DNA from: Tindallia sp.
Lineage (GTDB): Bacteria > Bacillota > Clostridia > Peptostreptococcales > Tindalliaceae
DNA length: 49,309 nucleotides
Assembly: GCA_007134225.1 (NCBI GenBank)
Contig: SLLE01000025.1
Location: 1-49,309, forward strand
Direction of reading: 5' to 3'
The translations under genes were made by a program, and so were the position numbers. Under the pieces are notes generated by a model. It did no database searches and was not told the origin of the DNA. It worked only from the letters and a program-made list of their open reading frames with translations. This document shows, in pieces, positions 1 through 8,486 of this stretch. The first letter of the stretch is position 1. Each line of letters begins with the position of its first letter.

Positions 1-31
1 CGCGAGGGTTCGATTCCCTTCACCCGCTCCA
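1..31 (+). tRNA. tRNA-Gly, 3' part (truncated by window edge)
   Basis: Only the T arm and the 3' acceptor strand with encoded CCA are present. The T-loop GGTTCGATTCC lies in an AGGG/CCCT stem and the acceptor half reads CACCCGC-T-CCA. That acceptor sequence with discriminator U matches Firmicute tRNA-Gly, but the anticodon lies outside the window, so the identity is inferred. Confidence 0.7.
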
Positions 32-35
32 TATT

Positions 36-127
36 GGAGAAGTACTCAAGTAGGCTCAAGAGGACGGTTTGCTAAACCGTTAGGTCGCTTATGCGGCGCG
101 CGGGTTCGAATCCCGCCTTCTCCGCCA
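36..127 (+). tRNA. tRNA-Ser (anticodon GCU)
   Basis: A complete class II tRNA of 92 nt with encoded CCA. The acceptor pairs GGAGAAG with CTTCTCC. The anticodon stem ACGGT/ACCGT encloses TTGCTAA, giving anticodon GCU, which reads AGY serine codons. A long variable arm, typical of tRNA-Ser, precedes the GGTTCGAATCC T-loop. It lies 4 nt after the tRNA-Gly end, as in a processed tRNA cluster. Confidence 0.97.
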
Positions 128-146
128 TTTAGCAAGGTGATACCGT

Positions 147-223
147 CCGGGTGTAGCGCAGTTTGGTAGCGCACATGGTTTGGGACCATGGGGCCGGGAG
201 TTCGAATCTCTCCACCCGGACCA
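147..223 (+). tRNA. tRNA-Pro (anticodon UGG)
   Basis: The acceptor CCGGGTG pairs with CACCCGG and is followed by A-CCA. The anticodon stem ATGGT/ACCAT carries TTGGGAC-type loop bases with anticodon TGG, so this is proline tRNA. The D arm with GTTTGGTAG and the AGTTCGAATCT T arm are intact. It is the third member of the cluster. Confidence 0.97.
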
Positions 224-229
224 ATTCTT

Positions 230-305
<76 letters not shown>

Positions 306-311
306 AAAAAG

Positions 312-353
312 CCAACTTTTTGCATTTAAATGCTAAAAGTTGGTTCTTTTTTT
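312..353 (+). terminator. Terminator of the tRNA cluster
   Basis: CCAACTTTT at 312-320 pairs with AAAAGTTGG at 334-342, with an inner GCAT/ATGC stem, and a run of T at 346-353 follows. It closes the tRNA transcription unit and also covers the far-upstream TTG at 340 that is open into the helicase frame. Confidence 0.85.
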
Positions 354-393
354 AGAAAATAAACACTTCTATCATCGTAAAGGGGAAGAATCA

Positions 394-2541
394 ATGCTGC
401 AGGAATGGCTTAAGAATCGGCATAATATTTCGTTTAATGACCAGCAAAATAAAGTGATGGAACACTGCGATGGGGCAGCATTAGTGCTGGCCGTTGCTGG
501 AGCCGGAAAAACAACTTGCTTGTGTGCCAGAACTGCTAAATTGATTTTTGATGGAAAAGCGGATGCGGGAAGAATATGCACGCTGACGTTTTCGAAAGCA
601 GCCTCCCGAGACATGAAACATCGTTTTAACCACTTGTTTCATGGCCTTGTCCCAAATGCACATGAAGTTCACTTCTCAACCATCCATTCCTTTTGCTATA
701 AAATTTTGAGGCATCATTATCGGAAGCATAACATTCCTTTTCAATTCATCGAGAAGGGAAAGGCCAAGATTGATAAGAACACTCTGCTAAGAAAAATATA
801 TGCTCACTACTGTCAGGAATATATGGATACAGATACACTGGAAGAATTGGAACGTTTAATAGGGTTTTCGAAAAATCGGTTGTTAACAATAGAAGAAATC
901 GAAAACGTGGATACAGGAATTAAAAAGTTTCCCGTGATATTTCAAGCGTATGAACAATATAAAAATAAGCACTATTTACTTGATTTCGATGATATGCTGA
1001 CAAAAACATATCACTTGTTAAAAGAAAATCAGTTATATTTGAATATTTTTCGAAATCAGTATGACTACTGGCAGGTGGATGAATTTCAGGACACTTCGCC
1101 GGTTCAGTGGGAAATTATTAAAATGATGGTAGGTTACGAAGGAAACGTTCTATGTGTAGGTGATGATGACCAGACGATTTATAGTTTTCGGGGATCTACT
1201 CCAGCAACAATGCTTGGCTTTAAAGATGATTTTCCTATATCGAAGGCATATTTTATGGAGGAGAATTTTCGCTGTGGCAAGCTCAGCACAAATATAAGCA
1301 GTCAATTCATTCAAAAAAATCGGAACCGTTACAATAAAAAAATTTTCACCAAAAACCCTGAAAGAGAGATGAATGAGCTCATCCTCTATTCAGACGAACG
1401 GGAGCAGTTGGATAAAACCATTGATTCTATAATGACTATCATGGAGAATAAGACAGACGCTACCATTGGCGTTTTATTTAGGAAAAATCTCTCATCCATT
1501 CCTTTTATTGATGCCTTAAGTGACTTGAAGATACCCTTTAAAGTTAGGGATCACATTATTAAATCAATGAGGCATTGGATCATCAATGATATGCTAAATA
1601 TAATCGATTTTGCTTACCACCCACACAACAAAGACCTTCTGGAAAAGATATATTATCGAATGAACGGCTATATTAGTCGGGAGCAATTGGCATACTCCTT
1701 AAAAATAAAAAAGCCAGACCAGCATTTATTAAAAGTACTGGCGAAGAATCCAGCGCTGGAAGATTATCAGGTGGACCGACTGAATCAGTTGATCGACGAG
1801 CTGGAGCGGCTTAAATCTAAAAAAGGACCTTCCATTTTAAAACAAATTCTGTATTCAATTGGATATATGAGTTTTCTGGAGCGAAATCATTCTATTTCTC
1901 AAAGTGCGGCAAAGCATTTGATTAGCGTGCTGGAACATATGATGCGAAATGCAGAAAGTCCACAGGAGTGGCGTCATAAGCTTGAAGAAATGGAAAATAA
2001 AATCAACATGGCACAGCAGGCGAAAAATGCTCAATTAACATTGACGACCATCCACTCTGCTAAAGGATTGGAGTACGATTATGTGTTTATCGTTGATGTG
2101 ACAGAAAATATTTTTCCCAGTCTAAAAGCAGGGAAAAAGGTGAGCGAAGAAAATATTTTGGAACAGATAGAGGAAGAGAGACGACTGATGTACGTAGCAA
2201 TGACGAGAGGGATCAATAAAGTGACAGTTTCTGCACCAAAAATAATGATGAACCAACATCAGTTTAATTCAATGTTTGTCGAAGAATTGCAGACCTTATT
2301 GCCAACAAATAACAAAGTCTCACGACGATTCATGGATCCGTTTCGGAAACAAAAATCCAGTAATCATTCATTGTCTGCTGCCTTAAATCCAGGCGTGATG
2401 GTTGATCATATCAAATTCGGTAAAGGTGCTGTTGCCAGCAAAGATCACGCTTGTGTGATGGTAAACTTTGGAAATCAGATAAAAAAGATATCCTTGGACT
2501 ACGCAGGAAAAGTACTTAAAATAGACGATGCTGAATCTTGA
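394..2541 (+). CDS. UvrD/Rep-family ATP-dependent DNA helicase (superfamily I)
   Basis: A 715-residue 3'-5' superfamily I helicase of the UvrD/PcrA/Rep type, acting on DNA in repair or replication restart. Visible motifs, in order, are the Walker A loop AGAGKTT near residue 35, VDEFQDTSPVQW (Walker B, motif II), VGDDDQTIYSFRGS (motif III), HSAKGLEYD (motif V) and EERRLMYVAMTRG (motif VI). The C-terminal 50 residues (PGVMVDHIKFGKGAV and onward) resemble the Tudor-like tail of PcrA. The start at 394 is chosen because AAGGGGAAG at 380-388 is a fitting ribosome site. The upstream in-frame TTG at 340 lies inside the tRNA terminator. The family is certain; which paralogue (PcrA or a clostridial accessory UvrD) is not. 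Confidence 0.93.
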   Translation: MLQEWLKNRHNISFNDQQNKVMEHCDGAALVLAVAGAGKTTCLCARTAKLIFDGKADAGRICTLTFSKAASRDMKHRFNHLFHGLVPNAHEVHFSTIHSFCYKILRHHYRKHNIPFQFIEKGKAKIDKNTLLRKIYAHYCQEYMDTDTLEELERLIGFSKNRLLTIEEIENVDTGIKKFPVIFQAYEQYKNKHYLLDFDDMLTKTYHLLKENQLYLNIFRNQYDYWQVDEFQDTSPVQWEIIKMMVGYEGNVLCVGDDDQTIYSFRGSTPATMLGFKDDFPISKAYFMEENFRCGKLSTNISSQFIQKNRNRYNKKIFTKNPEREMNELILYSDEREQLDKTIDSIMTIMENKTDATIGVLFRKNLSSIPFIDALSDLKIPFKVRDHIIKSMRHWIINDMLNIIDFAYHPHNKDLLEKIYYRMNGYISREQLAYSLKIKKPDQHLLKVLAKNPALEDYQVDRLNQLIDELERLKSKKGPSILKQILYSIGYMSFLERNHSISQSAAKHLISVLEHMMRNAESPQEWRHKLEEMENKINMAQQAKNAQLTLTTIHSAKGLEYDYVFIVDVTENIFPSLKAGKKVSEENILEQIEEERRLMYVAMTRGINKVTVSAPKIMMNQHQFNSMFVEELQTLLPTNNKVSRRFMDPFRKQKSSNHSLSAALNPGVMVDHIKFGKGAVASKDHACVMVNFGNQIKKISLDYAGKVLKIDDAES

Positions 2542-2556
2542 TTCGGCATCGCCTTT
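2526..2556 (+). terminator. Possible terminator after the helicase gene
   Basis: An 11-bp hairpin (2526-2536 with 2541-2551, loop CTTG) overlaps the helicase stop codon. It is followed only by CCTTT, so the U tract is weak and termination may be partial. Confidence 0.5.
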
Positions 2557-2663
2557 CAATGATACCGCCGATTTTTCAGGACTTTTCAGCCTGATAGATC
2601 TTAATAAAACAGGGTATCTAGGTTGTAGCGTGAATTTTTAGAACGATCAAGGGAGGGATTGCT

Positions 2664-4700
2664 TTGAAACGGGTGGAAACCATTTGTGGCTATTGTGGAT
2701 GTGGTTGTGGAATTTACGTGAACGTTGCGGAAGACGATACGGTTCTCGGGATCACACCAAGTTACAACCATGTAGTTAGTAAAGGAAAACTGTGTTCAAA
2801 AGGCTGGCACGGTTATGCATTTGTCAGAGATTCCAGACGGCTGACCAGTCCACTGATTCGGAACAGTGATGGCAGCTTTCGGGAAGCTGACTGGGACGAA
2901 GCCTTAGACAAGGTGGCTGAAGGTTTAAAAGCAGCTACGACAGCAGGTGATAACACGGACCACATTGGTTTGATTTCATCAGCGCGATGTACTAATGAAG
3001 AAAATTTTCTGATGGCAAAACTGGCACGGGCTGGACTCAAAACCAGCAGCATCGATCATTGTGCCCGGTTGTGACACAGCCCAACGGTGGAAGGTCTTTC
3101 TACTTCATTTGGGACTGGTGGTGCAACTAACACAATGAATGACATAAGTGATGCTGAGTTAATTATAGTGATTGGATCAAATACAACAGAACAGCATCCC
3201 CTGGCAAGCACCAGAATTTTTGAAGCGCTGGAAAAAGGGGCTGAATTGTATGTGGTTGATCCCCGCAAAATACGACTAACAGATTTTGCGCATGCCTATG
3301 CAGCGATTGAACCAGGAACAAATTTACCAATGATCAATGCCATGATCCATGTCATCATTGAGGAAGGGTTGATCAATAAAGAGTTTATTGAAAAAAGGAC
3401 AGAAAACTATGAAGAAATGAAAAAGTCCGTTGCGGACTGTACACCAGAATGGGCGGAATCCATCTCAAGAGTTCCGGCAGAAACCATTCGACAATTTGCC
3501 CGCAAATATGCCACTACGGACAAGGCCATGATTCTTTTTACAATGGGTGTCACGCAGCAAACAACCGGCGTGAAAAGTATTCGTGCCCTGGGGAATTTAG
3601 CGATGATTACGGGCCATGTTGGAAGACCATCAACAGGAATTAACCCTTTACGTGGGCAAAATAATGTTCAGGGAGCCGGCGACATGGCGGCATTGCCGGA
3701 TTATTTGCCCGGCTACCAACGACCTGAATGGCCGGAAACCAAAGAGCGATTCACCAAGGCATGGGGTGACTTTTCATGCCTGCGTGGTAGAAATATAATC
3801 GAAATGTTTAACTTAATGGAAGAAGGTACGATGAAAGCCGCTTACATCGTAGGTGAAAATCCTGTTCTTTCTGATCCAGACCAGAACCACACGATTCAAT
3901 GCCTTGAAAAGGTACCATTTTTAGTTGTTCAGGATATCTTTTTAACAGAAACGGCTCACTATGCCGACATTGTGCTGCCGGCTGCCAGCTTTTTGGAAAG
4001 AGAAGGAACGTACACGAATACAGATCGGCGAGTTCAGATGATTCACCCGGTGATTAGTCCAGTTGGAGACTCTAAACCTGACTGGGAAATCATAACCGAA
4101 ATTATGAAACGTATTGGAATGAATGTGGATTATCAGTCCCCTTCTGATATCATGGATGAGATCAATTCGACCACGGATCTTTATGGCGGTATTACCCATG
4201 AACGCATCAAGAAAGTGGGAATCCAATGGCCGTGTCCGACAAAAGACCATCCAGGAACACCAATTTTGCATGTTGGTGAATTTATACGGGGAAAAGGATT
4301 GTTTACGATTAATGATTTTGAATTTTTGGGAGATCAGCGAAGCGATGAATATCCATTTCTCCTGACAACCGGCCGAGTCACTCATCAATATCATACCGGT
4401 ACCATGACGCGAAAAGTATGGACCTTAGCACTGGAATACCCTCATGGTTTCGTAGAAATTCATCCAAAAGACGCTGAAGAATATGGAATACAAATGCATC
4501 AGCCGGTAAAGATTACATCAGCAAGAGGTAGCATTACAGCTCCTGCAATGGTTACGGATAGAATAAACGAAAAAACACTGTTTGTACCTTTCCACTTTGC
4601 TGAATCGCCGGCAAATCGATTGACTGGACAAAATCTCGATCCTATTATCAATATACCTGCGTTGAAAGTCTCCGCGGTAAGAATTGAGGTGGAACAATGA
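2664..4700 (+). CDS. fdhF: Formate dehydrogenase, catalytic alpha subunit, selenocysteine-containing
   Basis: A 678-residue molybdopterin (Mo or W bis-MGD) oxidoreductase that oxidises formate to CO2 or does the reverse. The N-terminus carries the [4Fe-4S] motif C8-x2-C11-x3-C15 with C44. An in-frame TGA at 3072-3074 falls exactly where the family has its catalytic Cys/Sec (DHCARL-U-HSPTV, residue 137), and a SECIS-like hairpin follows, so the gene is one intact selenoprotein, not two fragments. The C-terminal molybdopterin-dinucleotide-binding domain shows GRVTHQYHTGTMTRK. Length is close to E. coli FdhF. Translation starts at TTG 2664 behind GGGAGGGA at 2651. The stop overlaps the next start as ATGA, which implies translational coupling to its electron-transfer partner. 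No promoter could be assigned with confidence in 2557-2650. Confidence 0.95.
3072..3103 (+). promoter_or_regulatory. Sec UGA codon and bacterial SECIS element of fdhF
   Basis: The UGA is at 3072-3074. GTGGAA at 3087-3092 pairs with TTCTAC at 3098-3103 (one G-U) and exposes the apical loop GGTCT at 3093-3097, 18 nt after the UGA. The E. coli fdhF SECIS has the same GGUC-type loop bound by SelB at a similar distance. The pairing is read directly; SelB recognition is inferred. Confidence 0.88.
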
Positions 4701-6631
4701 AAAACATGAAGCGGTATAAGCTTAACAGAGAAAACTTGGATCAGGTGCTTAATCAATGGAACAGAAAGACAAAAGTCTATGTTCCGACAGGGGAAGGAAA
4801 AGACATTAGCCTGATGCCTTTGTTGGAAGGTCAACGAACCGAGGATTATATTAACTTGACTTTGCCGGTGAAAGAATTTGTTTTTGAGCAAAAAGAGAAA
4901 TTATTCAGCTGGGAAAAAAATGATGATGATCTTGAAGTCACTAATCTTGCGCATCAACATGCAGCTGAGCGAATTTTATTCGGTGTACGGGCCTGTGACA
5001 CTTATGGCATTGCGTTCACGGATCGATTTTATCTCCAGGAATTTCTGGATCCAAACTACCGATCACGAAGATCCGGCACAACGATCATAGCTGTAAACTG
5101 CTTGCGTGCTGGTGAACATTGTTTTTGCACGTCGATTGGTACCGGCGTTTTTTCCACGGTAGGATATGATATTGCCCTCACACCACTGGGCTCGATTTAT
5201 TTGGTGGAAGTGGCCACACAAAAAGGCCAGGCTCTTATTGATGCTGCAGCATTGCATTTTACAGAAGCGGAAGAAAGCCTGATGGAAAAAAAAGATGCTT
5301 TGCGACTGCAGGTTGAAGAAAGCTTTCCATTAAAAATGGACCTTAGCAATTTGTGGGAGGATATGGCAAAAACCTTTGACGCGGATTTTTGGCTTAGAGA
5401 AGCGAATGCCTGTATTGCATGTACAGGGTGCACGAACGTTTGCCCCACTTGCACCTGCTTTAATGTTGTGGAAGAGAATAAGAATTTAAATAAGGGTGAA
5501 CGTGTTCGTTACTGGGATTCCTGCCAAAGTGAACATTTTACAAGAAATGCGGAACATCACAATCCCAGGGATGCCGTTTCCCGAGTTCGATATCGGATTT
5601 ATGATAAGCTGAAATATATTGAAGAACGGTTTGGTTATAAAGGTTGCTCTGGCTGCGGACGTTGTACGGATGTCTGCCCTACCTATATTAGCATTATCGA
5701 TATTATACATGCAACGCAAAAGGCTGTAAGGGAGAATCAAACCCCAGCTGCAGTACACCAAACCACTAAAATACGTCATGAAATAATAGATAGAGAAATT
5801 AATATGAAAAAAGGACTCTATACACCCGATATTGCAACGATTACACGTGTCAAACAGGAGACGCCTGAAATAAAGCGAATTTTTATGAAATACGATGACC
5901 CAGAGCTGCACACCAATTACGAATATAAGGGTCAATTTTTTCAGGTGACCGTGTTTGGAGAAGGAGAAGTGCCGCTTTCTATTCCTTTCGGACCGGATCA
6001 TACAGATGAGTTTGTGTTTGATTTTAAAAATGTGGGAAATGTTACCAATGTTTTGTATCACATGAAAGAAGGAGATCAAGTAGGACTTCGTGGTCCTTAC
6101 GGACATGCATTTCCCTATAACGCCCTGAAGGGACGGAATTTGATTTTTGTTGGTTCAGGAGTTGCCATGGCACCGCTTAGGACTGTGATCGAGCCTGTGA
6201 TCAAAAATCCGAATGATTTTCAACAGATAATTATTCTTGCCAGTGCCCTTCGATATGAAAAACTGATCTATAAGGATGAAATGAAGGAATGGGAAAAAAT
6301 TGAAAACGTTAACATAAAATATGCTTTGAAAGATCCTTCCGATCATATTGATGCCCACATCGGTTATGTAAATGACTTGTTGCCTGACCTGGGTTTGAAC
6401 TGGACAAACACGACAGCGCTGGTTTGTGCATCCCCTAAACGGATTAAGAAAGTAGCCAGAGATTTAATGGATCTGGGCATGAAACCTTCGGATATATTAG
6501 TAACGCTGGAGACCCATATGCGCTGTGGTGCTGGGAAGTGTGGACATTGTAAAGTTGGAAGTCATTACATGTGTGTGGATGGACCAGTTTTTACTTACGA
6601 AGAAATGATGGCATTACCGCCCGAATACTAG
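4697..6631 (+). CDS. Fused AsrA/AsrB-like iron-sulfur flavoprotein, formate dehydrogenase electron-transfer subunit
   Basis: A 644-residue fusion of two normally separate subunits. Residues 1 to about 370 resemble anaerobic sulfite reductase subunit A and the beta subunit of sulfhydrogenase, with a dicluster ferredoxin pattern: C239-x2-C242-x2-C245-x3-C249 and C317-x2-C320-x2-C323-x3-C327. Residues about 385-644 resemble AsrB/HydG, a ferredoxin-NADP-reductase-like module with the FAD-side motif RGPYGHAFP near 465, the nucleotide loop GSGVAMAPLR near 487-496, and a C-terminal [2Fe-2S] set C610, C615, C618, C626. It overlaps fdhF by 4 nt, so it is very probably its redox partner, shuttling electrons between formate and NAD(P)(H) or ferredoxin. 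Which carrier it uses cannot be read from the sequence. The protein is predicted soluble. Confidence 0.88.
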   Translation: MKNMKRYKLNRENLDQVLNQWNRKTKVYVPTGEGKDISLMPLLEGQRTEDYINLTLPVKEFVFEQKEKLFSWEKNDDDLEVTNLAHQHAAERILFGVRACDTYGIAFTDRFYLQEFLDPNYRSRRSGTTIIAVNCLRAGEHCFCTSIGTGVFSTVGYDIALTPLGSIYLVEVATQKGQALIDAAALHFTEAEESLMEKKDALRLQVEESFPLKMDLSNLWEDMAKTFDADFWLREANACIACTGCTNVCPTCTCFNVVEENKNLNKGERVRYWDSCQSEHFTRNAEHHNPRDAVSRVRYRIYDKLKYIEERFGYKGCSGCGRCTDVCPTYISIIDIIHATQKAVRENQTPAAVHQTTKIRHEIIDREINMKKGLYTPDIATITRVKQETPEIKRIFMKYDDPELHTNYEYKGQFFQVTVFGEGEVPLSIPFGPDHTDEFVFDFKNVGNVTNVLYHMKEGDQVGLRGPYGHAFPYNALKGRNLIFVGSGVAMAPLRTVIEPVIKNPNDFQQIIILASALRYEKLIYKDEMKEWEKIENVNIKYALKDPSDHIDAHIGYVNDLLPDLGLNWTNTTALVCASPKRIKKVARDLMDLGMKPSDILVTLETHMRCGAGKCGHCKVGSHYMCVDGPVFTYEEMMALPPEY

Positions 6632-6639
6632 TAGCATTA

Positions 6640-6677
6640 AAAAGGCCCGATTTCTCAACTGAGGAATCGGGCCTTTT
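6640..6677 (+). terminator. Terminator of the formate dehydrogenase operon
   Basis: AAAAGGCCCGATT pairs with AATCGGGCCTTTT around a short loop, ending in TTTTCTTG. It is a strong rho-independent terminator 9 nt after the stop codon. Confidence 0.92.
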
Positions 6678-6728
6678 CTTGATAATTAGCCATTTTAATT
6701 GAAAGTCACCGCTCATAAAGCAATTATC

Positions 6729-6737
6729 TGTTATAAT
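6729..6737 (+). promoter_or_regulatory. Extended -10 promoter upstream of the YczE-like gene
   Basis: TG-T-TATAAT at 6729-6737 is a consensus extended -10 element. There is no good -35 at 17 nt. It lies about 60 nt before the start codon and downstream of the FDH terminator. Confidence 0.6.
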
Positions 6738-6797
6738 ATAGAAGGTTGGAAGAATTTGTAATAAAGACGTCAACATAACAAAACGGAAGGAAGATGA

Positions 6798-7445
6798 ATG
6801 ATGGACGTCATTAGCATAACTAAGCGGATGATTGTCTATATAACAGGGTTGTTTCTGCTGGCCTTAGGGGTAGCTTTTTCAATAAAATCCGGTTTGGGTG
6901 TCTCTCCAGTATCATCATTTCCCTATGCAATTAGCCTGGTGCTGGAAAGAGACGTTGGACTAATGTCAACTGTTGTGTTTACATTTTATATACTGATACA
7001 AATTTTACTGCTGCGACGAAATTTCGAGTTAAAAAATTTTCTGCAACTGGCTGTTGCCAGCATGTTTGGCTTTTTTGTCTCCGCATCTATGGCGTTGATT
7101 ATACCGCTAAACCCTGTTAGTTATCCTTCCAGGCTGGCATTCTTGGTTATCAGCCTGTTTTTAATTTCTACCGGGATTATATTCTATCTGACGGCCAATA
7201 TAGTGTCTATGCCGCCAGAAGGCATGGTACTGGCTATACAAAAGACAACAGGGATTCCTTTTTCAAAAGTGAAAATAATCTTTGACAGTACCAGTGTTTT
7301 ATTGGCGGCAGTTTTACTGATGAGCTTTGTCGGGAATCTTCAAGGGTTGAGGGAAGGAACACTTTTGGCAGCCTTTGGGGTTGGACGCCTTATTGGTTTT
7401 CTCTCAAAATGGTTGAGGCCTATCCTAATTTCTTTCATTAAATAA
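6798..7445 (+). CDS. YczE/YitT-like integral membrane protein
   Basis: A 215-residue, strongly hydrophobic protein with about five membrane segments. Its N-terminal region (GLFLLALGVAFSIKSGLGVSP) is the hallmark of the YczE/YyaS membrane family, whose function is poorly known. In Bacillus, YczE has been linked to non-ribosomal peptide production. The start is one of two tandem ATGs (6798 or 6801) after GGAAGGAAG. It is a single gene with its own promoter, converging on the nitrilase gene with an 8-nt gap. I can assign the family but not a substrate. Confidence 0.75.
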   Translation: MMDVISITKRMIVYITGLFLLALGVAFSIKSGLGVSPVSSFPYAISLVLERDVGLMSTVVFTFYILIQILLLRRNFELKNFLQLAVASMFGFFVSASMALIIPLNPVSYPSRLAFLVISLFLISTGIIFYLTANIVSMPPEGMVLAIQKTTGIPFSKVKIIFDSTSVLLAAVLLMSFVGNLQGLREGTLLAAFGVGRLIGFLSKWLRPILISFIK

Positions 7446-7466
7446 AGAAATATTTATTTTTGGATG
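7443..7466. terminator. Weak A/T-only hairpin between convergent genes
   Basis: AATAAA and TTTATT around GAAATA, flanked by A and T runs, form the only candidate bidirectional terminator between the two convergent stops. It has no G-C pairs in the stem, so it would be weak. Confidence 0.3.
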
Positions 7467-8374
7467 TTGAGTTGAAACACGTCAGGCCGAGCATAATGAC
7501 CACAGGGATCAAAATCCAGCCGACTACGTGTAATAGCACTTAGATCAAGGTCAGCAACAAGGATTTCTTCACGATGATAAACAGGACCGGCTACGTAATT
7601 TCCAAAAGGATCAATAATGGCACTTCCTCCGGAACACATAATATCTGGTTGCTTTTCTAATTCGGCGTAACCTGGAAGATCTTCTGGAACCATTCTTTTT
7701 TCGATATACTGGTTACAGGAAAGGACATAACTTCTACTTTCCATAGCGATGTGCTTGATGGTGTGCTGCCAGGATTCGCGGGCATCCGCGGTGGGTGCAA
7801 GATACAAATGAACGCCTTGCTGGTAGATGGCAGCACGTGCCAGCGGCATGTAGTTCTCCCAGCAAATCAACCCTCCCATTATGCCATACGGTGTTTCAAT
7901 GGTAGTGAGGGTGCTGCCGTCTCCTTCGCCCCAGATAAGACGTTCTGATCCGGTTGGTTTTAGCTTCCTGTGTTTTCCAAGTATGGAGCCGTCCGGCCCA
8001 AAATAGAGAATCGTGCAGTAAAGAGAACCGTTAAGAGCATCCCGTTCATTGATTCCTATGGATACATAAGAGTGGGTTTCTTTGGCTGCATTCCCGATGG
8101 CTTCAGTAGCCTCATCAGGAATCGTAACGGAGTTCTCATAGAAACGCTGCCAGTCAAAACGGCCTTCCGGACTTCTGCTGCCAACGACGCAGCCGAAACT
8201 CAGACCACGTGGATAAGCAGGAATAAATGCCTCAGGAAATACAATAATCTGAGCGCCTTTTTCCGAAGCTGATTTAATTAGCTGTATGGTTTTTTCAGTG
8301 GTTGCAAGCTTATCCATTATAACCGGAGCTGCTTGAACAACGGCAACTTTTACAGATGGATGAAACTGATTCAT
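7454..8374 (-). CDS. Nitrilase-superfamily carbon-nitrogen hydrolase (nitrilase branch)
   Basis: A 306-residue protein of the nitrilase branch, which converts nitriles to carboxylic acids and ammonia. The catalytic triad is visible: Glu48 in VFPEAFIPAYPRG, Lys137 in HRKLKPT and Cys171 in GGLICWENYMPL. The extra conserved Glu145 also fits true nitrilases, and GGLICWEN is closer to nitrilases than to amidases. The start at 8374 follows AGGAGGC (8381-8387 on the minus strand) at 6 nt; a longer open frame reaching 8488 lacks such a site and would read through the promoter. It is divergently transcribed from the small selenoprotein gene. The physiological substrate is unknown. Confidence 0.9.
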   Translation of the reverse strand: MNQFHPSVKVAVVQAAPVIMDKLATTEKTIQLIKSASEKGAQIIVFPEAFIPAYPRGLSFGCVVGSRSPEGRFDWQRFYENSVTIPDEATEAIGNAAKETHSYVSIGINERDALNGSLYCTILYFGPDGSILGKHRKLKPTGSERLIWGEGDGSTLTTIETPYGIMGGLICWENYMPLARAAIYQQGVHLYLAPTADARESWQHTIKHIAMESRSYVLSCNQYIEKRMVPEDLPGYAELEKQPDIMCSGGSAIIDPFGNYVAGPVYHREEILVADLDLSAITRSRLDFDPCGHYARPDVFQLNIQK

Positions 8375-8405
8375 TACATTGCCTCCTATTTTATCTATTT
8401 GTTCT

Positions 8406-8434
8406 ATCCTATGATGAAGTGGTTGGTTTGTCAA
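8406..8434 (-). promoter_or_regulatory. Sigma-A type promoter of the nitrilase gene
   Basis: On the minus strand TTGACA (8434-8429), a 17-nt spacer and TAGGAT (8411-8406) form a near-consensus promoter about 30 nt before the nitrilase start. It lies in the 112-nt divergent region shared with the selenoprotein operon. Confidence 0.75.
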
Positions 8435-8486
8435 TTTAATCTGTGGGTAGATTGGTGGATATTTTTTTAGAGGGAGGAAAGAAATC

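Noticed and set aside
340-393. Helicase starting at TTG 340
   Set aside because: This codon lies in the tRNA terminator hairpin; ATG 394 has a fitting ribosome site.
2664-4700. fdhF as a pseudogene or two genes split by a stop at 3072
   Set aside because: The UGA is at the known Sec site with a SECIS-like hairpin, and both halves stay in the same frame with full family similarity.
5486-6106. 206-codon minus-strand open frame within the fused FDH partner
   Set aside because: Antisense shadow; no ribosome site or recognisable domain.
6699-6737. TTGAAA at 6699 as -35 for TATAAT at 6732
   Set aside because: The spacer would be 27 nt, far from the 16-18 needed; the site is treated as an extended -10 promoter.
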